Assembly (NCBI GenBank): GCA_002342545.1
Contig: DDQE01000039.1
Location: 1-25,947 of the forward strand
Source of the DNA: Caryophanales bacterium UBA2450
GTDB lineage: Bacteria > Bacillota_I > Bacilli_A > RFN20 > CAG-826
Length of the DNA stretch: 25,947 nt
Reading direction: 5' to 3'
In this document: positions 1-7,662 of the stretch, piece by piece
Layout: the number at the start of each line of letters is the position of its first letter
Position numbering within the stretch: the first letter of the stretch is position 1
Made by a program: the position numbers and the translations under genes
Notes under the pieces: model-generated
Told to the model about the DNA's origin: nothing
The model's input: the letters and a program-made list of their open reading frames with translations, nothing else
Databases searched by the model: none

Positions 1-3
1 TTT

Positions 4-24
4 GGAAATCAAATTTTAATTTCC
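4..24. terminator. weak AT-rich hairpin at the window's left end
   Basis: GGAAAT at 4-9 can pair with ATTTCC at 19-24 around an A/T loop. It may be the terminator of a gene lying to the left of the window, but the following T run is short and interrupted. No coding sequence is visible in 1-134. Confidence 0.25.
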
Positions 25-70
25 TAGATTTTGGACATGACTATTTTATTTAAGGTAATTAATTAAAAAC

Positions 71-122
71 ATGTACATACTATATACAAAACATGTACAT
101 TAAACTATAATATTTATGTACA
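71..122 (+). promoter_or_regulatory. three TGTACA operator motifs (YefM-like)
   Basis: Perfect 8-bp palindromes ATGTACAT lie at 71-78 and 93-100, and a third core TGTACA lies at 117-122. The cores start 22 and 23 bp apart, about two helical turns. The first is just upstream of the -35, the second is in the promoter spacer, and the third lies between the -10 and the ribosome site. The published operator of the YefM-YoeB antitoxin system is built on the same TGTACA core, so these are probably autoregulatory sites for the adjacent antitoxin. Binding is inferred. Confidence 0.7.
83..111 (+). promoter_or_regulatory. promoter of the toxin-antitoxin pair
   Basis: A -35-like TATACA (83-88) is separated by 17 nt from a perfect -10 TATAAT (106-111). 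Transcription would begin near 118, giving a short leader with AGGAGA (122-127) seven nt before the ATG at 135. Confidence 0.6.
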
Positions 123-134
123 GGAGATATTTAT

Positions 135-371
135 ATGTGCAGAGTAAATGTTACAGAATTTAGAAATAATATTTTCCATTATCTTGATTTGTGTGTGACA
201 GAAGGAATCCAAATAACTAAAAATGGTGAAGTAGTCGCCGTCCTTTCTGGTCCAGATTCAAAATACTATGAAGCTTTAACAAATTTATGTGGTTGTCTTC
301 AAAAAGGTGACGATGGTTCTAACTATGATGATCTAATCGGAGAGGAAATATTAAGAAGATGCGGTTATTAG
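135..371 (+). CDS. Phd/YefM-family antitoxin
   Basis: This 78-residue protein has the compact N-terminal fold typical of Phd/YefM antitoxins: an opening VTEFR helix, an LDLC helix and a short strand around ITKNGEVVAVLS (about residues 28-39). In the family this region dimerises and binds the operator, while the C-terminal tail (about 45-78) wraps the toxin. The start is fixed by AGGAGA at 122-127. The last 13 nt overlap the toxin gene, the usual coupling for such pairs. Its expected role is to neutralise the PIN toxin and repress the promoter through the TGTACA sites upstream. The family call is good; the exact subgroup is uncertain. Confidence 0.75.
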   Translation: MCRVNVTEFRNNIFHYLDLCVTEGIQITKNGEVVAVLSGPDSKYYEALTNLCGCLQKGDDGSNYDDLIGEEILRRCGY

Positions 372-787
372 TAGATACTAATATTTTCCTTGATATAGCA
401 CTTAAAAGAGAGAATGGCTGTAAAGATGCTTTAGAGTTTTTTATTTGGTGTCGTAAACATCGTAATCAAACATATGTTACTTCTATGTCTATTAGAGATA
501 TAGAATATGTTGCATCTAGATACCTCCATGATCACAAAAAGGCTAATATTGTAATTTCAAATGTCTATTCTCTAGTTTCAAAAGTAGTTGGTATAAGCGC
601 TGATTGTGCAATTAATGCTATCTATGAAGATTATAAGGATTTTGAAGATGAACTAATTGTTCAGGCGGCAAAAGAAAACTTGCTTGATGCAATTGTTACA
701 AACAATATAAAGGATTTTGAAAACAGAGGAGTCCCAGTATATACACCCAAAGAAATTATGCAAAAAACATCTTTTGTGGTTATGTAA
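359..787 (+). CDS. PIN-domain ribonuclease toxin (VapC-like)
   Basis: This 142-residue protein opens with LLVDTNIFLD, the first PIN metal-binding motif (D6). Further acidic positions are E49 in RDIEY and D97 in the DFEDELIVQAA segment, followed by IVTNNIKDF (112-120), which matches the end of the PIN core. PIN toxins are Mg-dependent endoribonucleases, usually cutting tRNA or rRNA. The gene overlaps the antitoxin by 13 nt, has no separate ribosome site, and should be translationally coupled. All recognisable catalytic positions are present, so it looks intact. The RNA target cannot be read from the sequence. Confidence 0.8.
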   Translation: MRLLVDTNIFLDIALKRENGCKDALEFFIWCRKHRNQTYVTSMSIRDIEYVASRYLHDHKKANIVISNVYSLVSKVVGISADCAINAIYEDYKDFEDELIVQAAKENLLDAIVTNNIKDFENRGVPVYTPKEIMQKTSFVVM

Positions 788-796
788 TTCTTTTTT

Positions 797-815
797 ATCT
801 CTTACTAGAAGAGAT
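797..815. terminator. hairpin after the toxin gene
   Basis: ATCTCTT (797-803) pairs perfectly with AAGAGAT (809-815) around a 5-nt loop. T6 lies on its 5' side and only TATTA on its 3' side. It may end toxin transcription weakly, or act better on the minus strand. Confidence 0.4.
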
Positions 816-872
816 TATTAACAAAATGAATTAAAAAATTAAAGTGTGACAATTTAGTGGCACATTGTTTGT

Positions 873-878
873 TAGAAT
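873..878 (+). promoter_or_regulatory. candidate -10 for the peptide precursor gene
   Basis: TAGAAT at 873-878 sits in the 117-nt gap before the precursor. A GTGACA at 846-851 resembles a -35 but is 21 nt away, which is too far for a standard promoter. Transcription would start near 885, and AAAGGA at 888-893 would be the ribosome site, 11 nt from the ATG. Confidence 0.3.
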
Positions 879-904
879 AAAATCAATAAAGGAAAAAGCT
901 AGTT

Positions 905-1093
905 ATGAGAAAAGAATTACTTAAAGGATTAACCGAAGAACAAATCGCTAAAGTTAGAGAATTTGATGATGTTTCAGATTTAATTCAACTCGCAAAAGAT
1001 GAGGGAGTAGAATTAACCGAAGAACAACTTAATGCGATTAATGGTGGTGGATGCGATAACACCAAACCAAAGAAAAAAATAATTGAAGACTAA
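905..1093 (+). CDS. RiPP precursor peptide with Nif11-like double-glycine leader
   Basis: This 62-residue peptide has an acidic helical leader (residues 1-48) ending in LTEEQLNAINGG, the conserved end of Nif11-like and other double-glycine leaders cut by C39 peptidases. The remaining core is 13-14 residues: G49, C50, D51, N52, T53, then a lysine-rich KPKKK and an acidic end. C50 is the only cysteine. The next gene, 3 nt on, is a radical SAM/SPASM enzyme, and a C39 peptidase-ABC exporter follows. A modified, secreted peptide is therefore the best reading. The motif LTEEQ occurs twice, encoded by an identical 16-nt stretch. The mature product and its activity are unknown. Confidence 0.8.
   Translation: MRKELLKGLTEEQIAKVREFDDVSDLIQLAKDEGVELTEEQLNAINGGGCDNTKPKKKIIED
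928..1027 (+). repeat. 16-nt direct repeat within the precursor gene
   Basis: ATTAACCGAAGAACAA occurs at 928-943 and again at 1012-1027. The copies are exactly 84 nt (28 codons) apart and in the same frame, each encoding LTEEQ. One copy starts the first leader helix and the other the helix before the GG cleavage site. Codon-level identity over 16 nt suggests a recent internal duplication or gene conversion. Confidence 0.85.
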
Positions 1094-1096
1094 TAT

Positions 1097-2494
1097 ATGT
1101 ACTATCGCTTAAAAGACAATATCGCTCTAAGAAAATGGAGATATGTTGATCGTGCAATCTATGTTAAAGGCATAGAACATGCTTTAAGTGTGTCACCAAA
1201 AGATTTTGAACTTCTTTTACAGTGTGATGGTGAGCATGATATTGAGCCTAATCCACGTTTAGTGACATTACTTGCTCAAAATTATATTGAGGAATGTCAA
1301 AAAGGTGATAGAGCTAATGATTGGTCACTTCTTCATGAATATGACAATTATTATTTCCCAAAAATGAATTTAATGATTACTGGGAAATGTAATTTAAATT
1401 GCTTACATTGTTTTAACGCGAAAGATAACGCCCCTTTAAATACAGAATTATCTTATGAAGATGTTTTAAATATTTTAGATCAAGCTAAAGAGATTGGAGT
1501 TCATGCATTTACTTTAACAGGTGGAGAACCACTTGTTCATCGACGCTTTTTAGATATTGTTAAAGCGATTTATGAAAGGGACATGTATGTCTTTGAATTA
1601 AACACGAACGGCTTATTAATTAATCAAGCAATGCTTGATGAATTTAAAAGACTTGGTTGCTCACCTCTAATAAAGATTTCTTTTGATGGAGTGGGATATC
1701 ATAACTGGATTAGACAACATCCAAAAGCGGAAGAAATGACTTTAAACGCTATTGAGTTATGTATTAAAAATGGCTTTAGAGTGAAAGCCCAAGTTCAGGT
1801 CAACCGTAAGAATGTTGATGTGATGATGAAAACTGCTCAGCTTCTAAATGATATGGGAGTGGTGGAAATGCGTATCATTCGCACTACTGAAGCTCCAAGA
1901 TGGGAGAAAAATTCTCCTCAATCTAGTCTCACCATTGAAGAATACTATTCTAGAATGTTAGAGTTTGCCAATGAATATATTCATTCAGGAATGAAAATGA
2001 ATGTCGATATCTGGCAATTTGTCAGACTATTTCCTAGACAACAAATGTATAATTTAGTCCCAATTGCCTGCAATAAAGATGAATTCAATATTCGTATTCC
2101 AATGTGTAAGGGAAATCGAGGGATGATTGCAGTGTCTTCACATGGAGAAGTAGTCCCTTGTTTACAAATGTCTGGCTATTTCTTAGAAAAAGGGATTAGC
2201 CTAGGAAATTTATTTAAGACTCATTTAAAAGAATTAGTAAAAGATAGTCCATATCTAAATCTAGCGATGGCGCCTTTATTCAAACAAATCATTGAAAATG
2301 ATAAATGTGGAAACTGTAAATATTATAAGGCTTGTACTGGAGGTTGCCCTGCTTTAGGCTTACTATATTCCCCGAACAGTGATTTCTATCATGAAGATAT
2401 TACTAAATGCATTTTCTTTGAAAATGGATGGTATAAAAAAGTTATTGATGTCTTAAAAGATTGGAAATTAGAAAACCCACTTGATATCGATTAA
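1097..2494 (+). CDS. radical SAM/SPASM peptide maturase
   Basis: This 465-residue protein carries the radical SAM motif CxxxCxxC at C98, C102 and C105, which binds the [4Fe-4S] cluster that cleaves S-adenosylmethionine. TGGEPL follows as the SAM-binding GGE motif. The C-terminal SPASM region has seven cysteines (C337, C355, C404, C407, C413, C417, C438), suited to two auxiliary Fe-S clusters. Residues 1 to about 85 resemble a PqqD-like RiPP recognition element, which would hold the leader peptide. The ATG lies 3 nt after the precursor stop with no clear ribosome site, so translation is probably coupled. Enzymes of this type install thioether or carbon-carbon crosslinks; the reaction here is not predictable. 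Confidence 0.88.
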   Translation: MYYRLKDNIALRKWRYVDRAIYVKGIEHALSVSPKDFELLLQCDGEHDIEPNPRLVTLLAQNYIEECQKGDRANDWSLLHEYDNYYFPKMNLMITGKCNLNCLHCFNAKDNAPLNTELSYEDVLNILDQAKEIGVHAFTLTGGEPLVHRRFLDIVKAIYERDMYVFELNTNGLLINQAMLDEFKRLGCSPLIKISFDGVGYHNWIRQHPKAEEMTLNAIELCIKNGFRVKAQVQVNRKNVDVMMKTAQLLNDMGVVEMRIIRTTEAPRWEKNSPQSSLTIEEYYSRMLEFANEYIHSGMKMNVDIWQFVRLFPRQQMYNLVPIACNKDEFNIRIPMCKGNRGMIAVSSHGEVVPCLQMSGYFLEKGISLGNLFKTHLKELVKDSPYLNLAMAPLFKQIIENDKCGNCKYYKACTGGCPALGLLYSPNSDFYHEDITKCIFFENGWYKKVIDVLKDWKLENPLDID

Positions 2495-2510
2495 AAAATC
2501 TATTTTATAA

Positions 2511-2536
2511 AGCACTGATTAATTTCAGTGTTTTTT
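2511..2536 (+). terminator. intrinsic terminator after the radical SAM gene
   Basis: CACTGA (2513-2518) pairs perfectly with TCAGTG (2525-2530) around a 6-nt loop and is followed at once by T6 (2531-2536). It separates the precursor-maturase unit from the exporter operon. Confidence 0.8.
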
Positions 2537-2540
2537 ATTA

Positions 2541-2567
2541 TTTAGATTGGGTTTTACTCAATCTAAA
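2541..2567 (+). promoter_or_regulatory. inverted repeat over the exporter promoter's -35
   Basis: A 27-nt dyad has 9-bp perfect arms (TTTAGATTG at 2541-2549 and CAATCTAAA at 2559-2567), extended inward by a G-T, a G-C and a T-A pair. The -35 lies in its centre, so a repressor or activator site is more likely than a terminator; only A residues follow it on the plus strand. The binding protein is unknown. Confidence 0.55.
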
Positions 2568-2580
2568 AAAATGATATAAT
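2553..2580 (+). promoter_or_regulatory. near-leaderless promoter of the exporter operon
   Basis: TTTACT (2553-2558), a 16-nt spacer and the extended -10 TGATATAAT (2572-2580) form a strong vegetative promoter. The -10 ends only 8 nt before the ATG at 2589, so the transcript would start within a base or two of the start codon. No ribosome site is present. Confidence 0.7.
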
Positions 2581-2588
2581 CATTAAAA

Positions 2589-2981
2589 ATGAGTAAGAAA
2601 AATAAAAATATTGGTATTACTAATCCCGATGAATTAAATAAGCATCTTCAATATACATCCATTTCAACGTGGATTGTTTTAGGCGCAGTTATTCTTTCTT
2701 TAGCGGGTTTATTTACCTGGTCTTTTGTTTATAAAATCCAAGAAAAGATATTTGGTAAGGCTTCTATTTCTTCTGGAGCGGTTACTTTAACTATCGAAGA
2801 AAGCCAAAAACCTAGATTAGCGGTTGGCCAAAAAGTCTATATCGCTGATAAGGTTGGAGAAATACTTTCTTTTGATGATGAAAATCCAGTTGTTTCTCTA
2901 TTTGATTTAGAAGATGGCAGTAACTATACATATACGATTGTTGTTAAAGAAATGCGACCAATTGATTTTTTGATTAAATAA
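2589..2981 (+). CDS. miniature HlyD-like exporter accessory protein
   Basis: This 130-residue protein has a short cytoplasmic N-terminus (NPDELNKHLQYT, residues 12-23), one membrane helix (about 27-48) and an extracytoplasmic beta-rich tail (about 60-130). The N-terminus and helix resemble the HlyD-family secretion proteins of NHLM (Nif11/nitrile-hydratase-leader) export systems. Those are several hundred residues long with a coiled-coil hairpin; here the hairpin and most of the lipoyl-like domain are missing. It begins the operon and its stop is 1 nt from the next start, so a structural role beside the peptidase-ABC protein is likely. The assignment rests on context and N-terminal resemblance. 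Confidence 0.6.
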   Translation: MSKKNKNIGITNPDELNKHLQYTSISTWIVLGAVILSLAGLFTWSFVYKIQEKIFGKASISSGAVTLTIEESQKPRLAVGQKVYIADKVGEILSFDDENPVVSLFDLEDGSNYTYTIVVKEMRPIDFLIK

Positions 2982-2982
2982 G

Positions 2983-5151
2983 ATGAAGAAGATAAAGACG
3001 CCAAAGACAAAGGGAGTGGCAAATACTCCGATTATCATGCAACTAGAAGCTCTAGAATGTGGAGCGGCATCTTTAGCTATGGTTATGGCCTATTATGACA
3101 AATGGGTCGCTTTAGAGCAAGTGAGAGTGGATTGTGGTGTCTCTAGAAACGGGGCTAATGCGAAAAATATCACTAGAGCTGCGAATAAATACGGCTTTGT
3201 GACTAAAGGCTATGCTTATAACGTCCAAAAACTTAAAGAAAGAGGGAAGTTCCCTGCCATTATCCACTGGGGTGGAGCGCACTTTGTTGTTTTAAACGGT
3301 TTTAGAGGGAATAAAGCCATTATTAATGACCCTGCTAAAGGATTACTGAAAGTTGATTTAAAAACTTTTGATAAATTCTTTACGGGCATTTATCTCGAAA
3401 TAGTGCCTGGAGTTGATTTTGTTCCTGGTGGTAAAAAGAAATCAATTCTTTCATTTGCTAAAAAAAGACTTAAAGGGGCTGCGGCTTTAATTGCCTTCTT
3501 TGCTATCACCACAATTATCTTTTATCTATTCACTATCATTAAACCGGTGATGAGCCAGGTCTTTGTTGACTATTTATTAGGTGGGAATAATCCTAGCTGG
3601 GTATTACCGTTTATCTATATTGTCGCAGGAGTTGGTTTACTTGAAGTCATTGTTACTGGTGTCCAAGCCATCTATAGCTATAAGATCAAAGGAAAATTAG
3701 ATTTAATTGGCTCTACTACTTATATGTGGAGAATATTAAGATTACCAATTGAATTCTTCTCTCAAAGAATGGTAGGAGATTTACAGTCTCGTCAATCAGA
3801 GAATGCCTCTATAGCGGACATTTTAGTTAATGTCTTTGCTCCACTGGCCTTTAACGCGATCATGATTGTGATTTATTTAGTAATCATGATTAATAAGAGT
3901 TGGATCTTGGCTTTAGTTGGTGTCGCTACTGTTGTCCTTAACGCATTCATGTCTAAATATATCTCTAAAGTGAGAGTTAATATTTCTAGAGTGCAGTCTA
4001 GAGACAATGCGAAATTATCAGCAATGACTTCTAAAGGTATTGAGATGATTGAAACTATTAAATCTAATGGAGCAGAACAAGCTTATTTTGATTCTTGGAG
4101 TGAAGCTCAAGAAAGCGTGGTTAAAGGGAAGATAAAAATGGCAAAAACCAATCAGACCCTCGCTCTTTTACCAGCTTTTATTTCAATGCTCGCAAATTAT
4201 TCGGTCTTAATTCTAGGTGTTTATTACACAATTCAAAATCAATTCACTATTGGTTCTATTTTAGTCTTTCAAGGTATTTTAGGAGCCTTTATGTCTCCTG
4301 CAATGACGATGATTAATAGCGGACAAACTCTTCAAGAAATGAGAACACAAATGGAGCGAGTGGATGATGTCTTAGAATATCCTTTAGACGAGAATGTTAC
4401 TCGTCATATTGATATGGATGAAGTATCTAAGATTAAAGGTAACCTCATCTTAAAAGATTTAGTGTTTGGTTATTCAAGATTAGATAAACCAATTCTTGAA
4501 GGATTTAATTTAGAAATCAAACAAGGTCAAAAAGTCGCGATTGTAGGTACTACGGGAAGTGGTAAGTCCACATTATCTAAATTAATTTCTGGATTATATT
4601 CTCCCTGGTCTGGAGAAATTATCTTTAACGGTAAGAAGATGAATGAAATCGATCATGAAATCTTTACCTCTTCAATTGCAGTAGTGGATCAAGATATTAC
4701 TCTATTTGAAGATACAATTATGAATAACATTAAGATGTGGGATGAATCGATTGAAGATTATGAAGTGATTATGGCCTGTAACGACGCGCAGATTCATAAA
4801 CAAATTATGGCTAGAGAAGGCGGATATAACGCTCCGGTACTTGAAGGTGGCAAAAACTTCTCTGGAGGAGAAAAACAAAGATTAGAAATCGCTAGATCTC
4901 TAGCAGCAGATCCTAGCATCATCATTTTAGATGAGGCTACTAGTGCGTTAGATGCTAAAACGGAATATGAAGTGGTTAAAGCCATTAAAGCTAGAGGTAT
5001 TACGACAATTGTTATCGCACATAGATTATCCACAATTAGAGATGCTGATTTAATTGTCGTGTTACAAAAAGGACATATTGTGGAACAAGGAAATCATGAT
5101 GAACTAATGAAATTAAAAGGTTCTTATTATGACCTTGTTACTAATGAATAG
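2983..5151 (+). CDS. NHLM-type peptidase/ABC exporter (C39 peptidase, permease, ATPase)
   Basis: This 722-residue protein has all three parts of a bacteriocin-type exporter. The C39 peptidase (about 10-140) has Q20, catalytic C26, H100 and D116. A six-helix permease follows (about 160-450). The ATPase has Walker A GTTGSGKST (522-530), signature SGGEKQ from S627 and Walker B D650-E651. The peptidase cuts double-glycine leaders while the core is pumped out. All key residues are intact. The full-length C39-permease-ATPase layout next to a second ABC half matches the NHLM system, in which one half carries the peptidase and the other does not. The likely substrate is the precursor at 905-1093. Confidence 0.92.
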   Translation: MKKIKTPKTKGVANTPIIMQLEALECGAASLAMVMAYYDKWVALEQVRVDCGVSRNGANAKNITRAANKYGFVTKGYAYNVQKLKERGKFPAIIHWGGAHFVVLNGFRGNKAIINDPAKGLLKVDLKTFDKFFTGIYLEIVPGVDFVPGGKKKSILSFAKKRLKGAAALIAFFAITTIIFYLFTIIKPVMSQVFVDYLLGGNNPSWVLPFIYIVAGVGLLEVIVTGVQAIYSYKIKGKLDLIGSTTYMWRILRLPIEFFSQRMVGDLQSRQSENASIADILVNVFAPLAFNAIMIVIYLVIMINKSWILALVGVATVVLNAFMSKYISKVRVNISRVQSRDNAKLSAMTSKGIEMIETIKSNGAEQAYFDSWSEAQESVVKGKIKMAKTNQTLALLPAFISMLANYSVLILGVYYTIQNQFTIGSILVFQGILGAFMSPAMTMINSGQTLQEMRTQMERVDDVLEYPLDENVTRHIDMDEVSKIKGNLILKDLVFGYSRLDKPILEGFNLEIKQGQKVAIVGTTGSGKSTLSKLISGLYSPWSGEIIFNGKKMNEIDHEIFTSSIAVVDQDITLFEDTIMNNIKMWDESIEDYEVIMACNDAQIHKQIMAREGGYNAPVLEGGKNFSGGEKQRLEIARSLAADPSIIILDEATSALDAKTEYEVVKAIKARGITTIVIAHRLSTIRDADLIVVLQKGHIVEQGNHDELMKLKGSYYDLVTNE

Positions 5152-5163
5152 AAAGGAGAGAGA

Positions 5164-7344
5164 ATGGGCTGGTTTGAAGAGCAAGTGAAAAAAAGAAAAA
5201 AGCTCGATGAAATGACGTTCGAGGAATCTTTCCTTTCGCTTGCGGGAATTAGAGGCGAGAAACAAAAAGATCTTTCTGATGAAGCAGTAAGAGATAATTT
5301 TGTTATTTCACAAATTCTTTCTTATTTCCATCACCAGATGATTTCTATTCCTAATAACATTGATAACTTTAAAGACAAACTTACTTATGCCTTAAGTCAA
5401 TTTGATATCGAATATCATAAAGTGGAACTTAATGAGAATTATGTGGGTGATCCTAACGCTCCATTATTAATATTTACTATTGTAAATGATATTCCAGTCG
5501 TCTTATTCCCTAAAGGGAAAGATAAATACGCTTATATTAATTATCACACCGGCAAGAAAGTTAAAATTGATGCAGAACTAGTAAATAAATTAGAGATTGA
5601 AGCTTATAGCTTCTATCGTCCTTTACCAAGCAAAAAAGTATCAATAAAAGAATATTTCAAATATATTACTAAGTCTGTTAGGCCATTAGATATTGTTTTA
5701 TTAGTCCTTTTTTCTGCGGCAGTGTCTGGGATAGGAATGCTATTACCATATTTAACTAGAATATTAACTGGTCAAGTGGCCGCTAATAAAGATATCCATC
5801 AATTTATTTTTATTTCAATTTATGTAGTCGCTACTGCTACGGGATTACTGTTAATGAGGGCGATCCAAAACTTTGTTAACTCACGTATATCAATAAAGAT
5901 TGAAAAAGCGGTTTTAGCAGCAACAATGATGAGGGTATTATCTTTACCTGCTTCATTCTTTAAGAAATATAATACTGGTGAACTAAGCGCTAGATTTGCT
6001 AGTGTTCCTAGACTCGCTTCCATCATTATTAACGGCATCTTTATTACATTAGTATCCGTTGTGATGTCTTTAGCTTATTTATTCCAATTAGTGGGCTTTG
6101 CTCCAACTTTAATTCTTCCAGTTGTTTTAATTTTATTAGTGTCTACTGTTTTTTCTATTTCTATCTCTTTACTTCAAAGGAAATATCAAAAGAAACAATT
6201 AGAATTATCTTCTAAAGAAGCTGGTGTCACTTATGAATTGATTAATGGTATTCAAAAGATTAGATTAGCGGGTTCAGAAAAGCGAGTCTTTGCTAAATGG
6301 GCTAATTCCTATGCTAGATCAGCAAAAGTCAAATATCATCCACCTCTAATTTTAAGACTTGCTCCTGCTATTAATTTATTAATTACATTACTTGGTAATA
6401 TCGTTTTATATTATGTCGCTATTAGATACAATATCGATGTTGGTAGTTATATGGCCTTTACTACAAGTTATGGCGTTCTTTCTGGAGCGTTTGCCTCAGT
6501 CGTTGAGATGGTGGGAGTGATATTTACTATTCAACCTGTCTATAATATGGCACGCCCAATTTTAGAAGCTGATATTGAAAATACTCAAAATAAGAAAATC
6601 GTGGAATCGATATCTGGAAATATTAAATTAGAAAATGTTTCCTTTAAATATAGTGAAACTGGTCCACTTATTGTTAATGACCTCTCTTTAGAAATTAAAG
6701 AAGGCGATTATATCGCTATTGTTGGACAAACTGGATGTGGAAAATCTACTTTAGTTAGACTCTTATTAGGATTTGAAAAACCTCTAAAAGGTAAAGTCTT
6801 ATACGACAATATGAATATTGAAGAATTAGACACTTCTTCATTAAGAAGAAATATTGGTACAGTTATGCAAAATGGATCTTTATTCCATGCGGATATCTAC
6901 TCTAATATCATCATTTCTTGCCCATCTATGAGCGAGGAAGATGCTTGGGTAGCAGCAGAAATCGCAAATATCGCGGACGACATTAGAGAAATGCCTATGG
7001 GCATGAAAACTGTCATTTCAGAAGGACAAGGCGGCATCTCTGGAGGACAAAAGCAAAGAATCATGATTGCTAGAGCAATCGTTCATAAACCAAAGGTCTT
7101 GATTTTTGACGAGGCCACTAGTGCTTTAGATAATAAGACTCAAAAAAGTATTTCTGAGTCCATTAATAAGTTAAAATGCACTAGAATAGTTATTGCCCAC
7201 CGTTTATCAACAATCCAAAATGCTGATAGAATAATAATGCTCGAAGGTGGCAAAATTATAGAAGACGGTAATTATCAACAGTTGATTGCCAAAAAAGGAA
7301 AATTTGCAGAATTAGTCGATAGACAACGACTAGATAATAAATAA
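5164..7344 (+). CDS. NHLM-type ABC exporter half without peptidase
   Basis: This 726-residue partner has a soluble N-terminal domain (about 1-165) that takes the place of the peptidase but lacks its Cys-His-Asp triad. It continues with a permease (about 175-470) and an ATPase with Walker A GQTGCGKST from G521, signature SGGQKQR from S626 and Walker B D649-E650. In NHLM systems this protein forms a heterodimer with the peptidase-bearing half, so the pair should make one exporter. A strong ribosome site (GAAAGGAGAG, ending just before the ATG) sits in the 12-nt gap. The role of the N-terminal domain is unknown; it may receive the leader or a regulator. Confidence 0.9.
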   Translation: MGWFEEQVKKRKKLDEMTFEESFLSLAGIRGEKQKDLSDEAVRDNFVISQILSYFHHQMISIPNNIDNFKDKLTYALSQFDIEYHKVELNENYVGDPNAPLLIFTIVNDIPVVLFPKGKDKYAYINYHTGKKVKIDAELVNKLEIEAYSFYRPLPSKKVSIKEYFKYITKSVRPLDIVLLVLFSAAVSGIGMLLPYLTRILTGQVAANKDIHQFIFISIYVVATATGLLLMRAIQNFVNSRISIKIEKAVLAATMMRVLSLPASFFKKYNTGELSARFASVPRLASIIINGIFITLVSVVMSLAYLFQLVGFAPTLILPVVLILLVSTVFSISISLLQRKYQKKQLELSSKEAGVTYELINGIQKIRLAGSEKRVFAKWANSYARSAKVKYHPPLILRLAPAINLLITLLGNIVLYYVAIRYNIDVGSYMAFTTSYGVLSGAFASVVEMVGVIFTIQPVYNMARPILEADIENTQNKKIVESISGNIKLENVSFKYSETGPLIVNDLSLEIKEGDYIAIVGQTGCGKSTLVRLLLGFEKPLKGKVLYDNMNIEELDTSSLRRNIGTVMQNGSLFHADIYSNIIISCPSMSEEDAWVAAEIANIADDIREMPMGMKTVISEGQGGISGGQKQRIMIARAIVHKPKVLIFDEATSALDNKTQKSISESINKLKCTRIVIAHRLSTIQNADRIIMLEGGKIIEDGNYQQLIAKKGKFAELVDRQRLDNK

Positions 7345-7361
7345 ATTACGGAGGAAACCAT

Positions 7362-7655
7362 ATGAAACACGTTATCGAAAACGAAACACTCACTATCTTT
7401 TTAGAAGGAGAGCTCAACTCTTATAATTCTGAAGAAGTGGAAAAAGAAATTGAGGCAATTGTCTCTAAAAAGGGGTTTAAGGCTGTTAAACTTGATTTAA
7501 GGGAATTACGTTATATTTCTTCTGCAGGACTTAGAATTATTGTTCGTTTAAAGCAACAATATGATGACACTATTTTAGTCAATGTTCCTAAAGGTGTTTA
7601 TGATATTTTTGAAATGGTTGGATTCACTAACTTATTTACTATTGAAAGAATTTAA
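7362..7655 (+). CDS. STAS-domain anti-sigma-factor antagonist
   Basis: This 97-residue single-domain protein has the STAS fold of SpoIIAA/RsbV. The signature YISSAGLRII (51-60) aligns with the DSSGLG motif of SpoIIAA and places the phosphorylatable serine at S54. Such proteins toggle between phosphorylated (inactive) and free (binding) forms under a GHKL kinase and a PP2C phosphatase. It has its own strong site, GGAGG, in the 17-nt gap after the ABC gene. It is closely similar to the STAS domain of the next protein, so the two probably arose by duplication. Its partner is not identifiable in the window apart from the ATPase domain encoded at 8820-10688. Confidence 0.85.
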   Translation: MKHVIENETLTIFLEGELNSYNSEEVEKEIEAIVSKKGFKAVKLDLRELRYISSAGLRIIVRLKQQYDDTILVNVPKGVYDIFEMVGFTNLFTIERI

Positions 7656-7662
7656 TTAGATT

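Noticed and set aside
2541..2567. Second terminator before the exporter operon
   Set aside because: The hairpin has no T run after it on the plus strand and its centre coincides with a -35 box, so a regulatory site fits better.
4794..5033. 79-codon minus-strand ORF
   Set aside because: It lies wholly opposite the ATPase domain of the peptidase-ABC gene, has no promoter or ribosome site, and its protein has no recognisable pattern.
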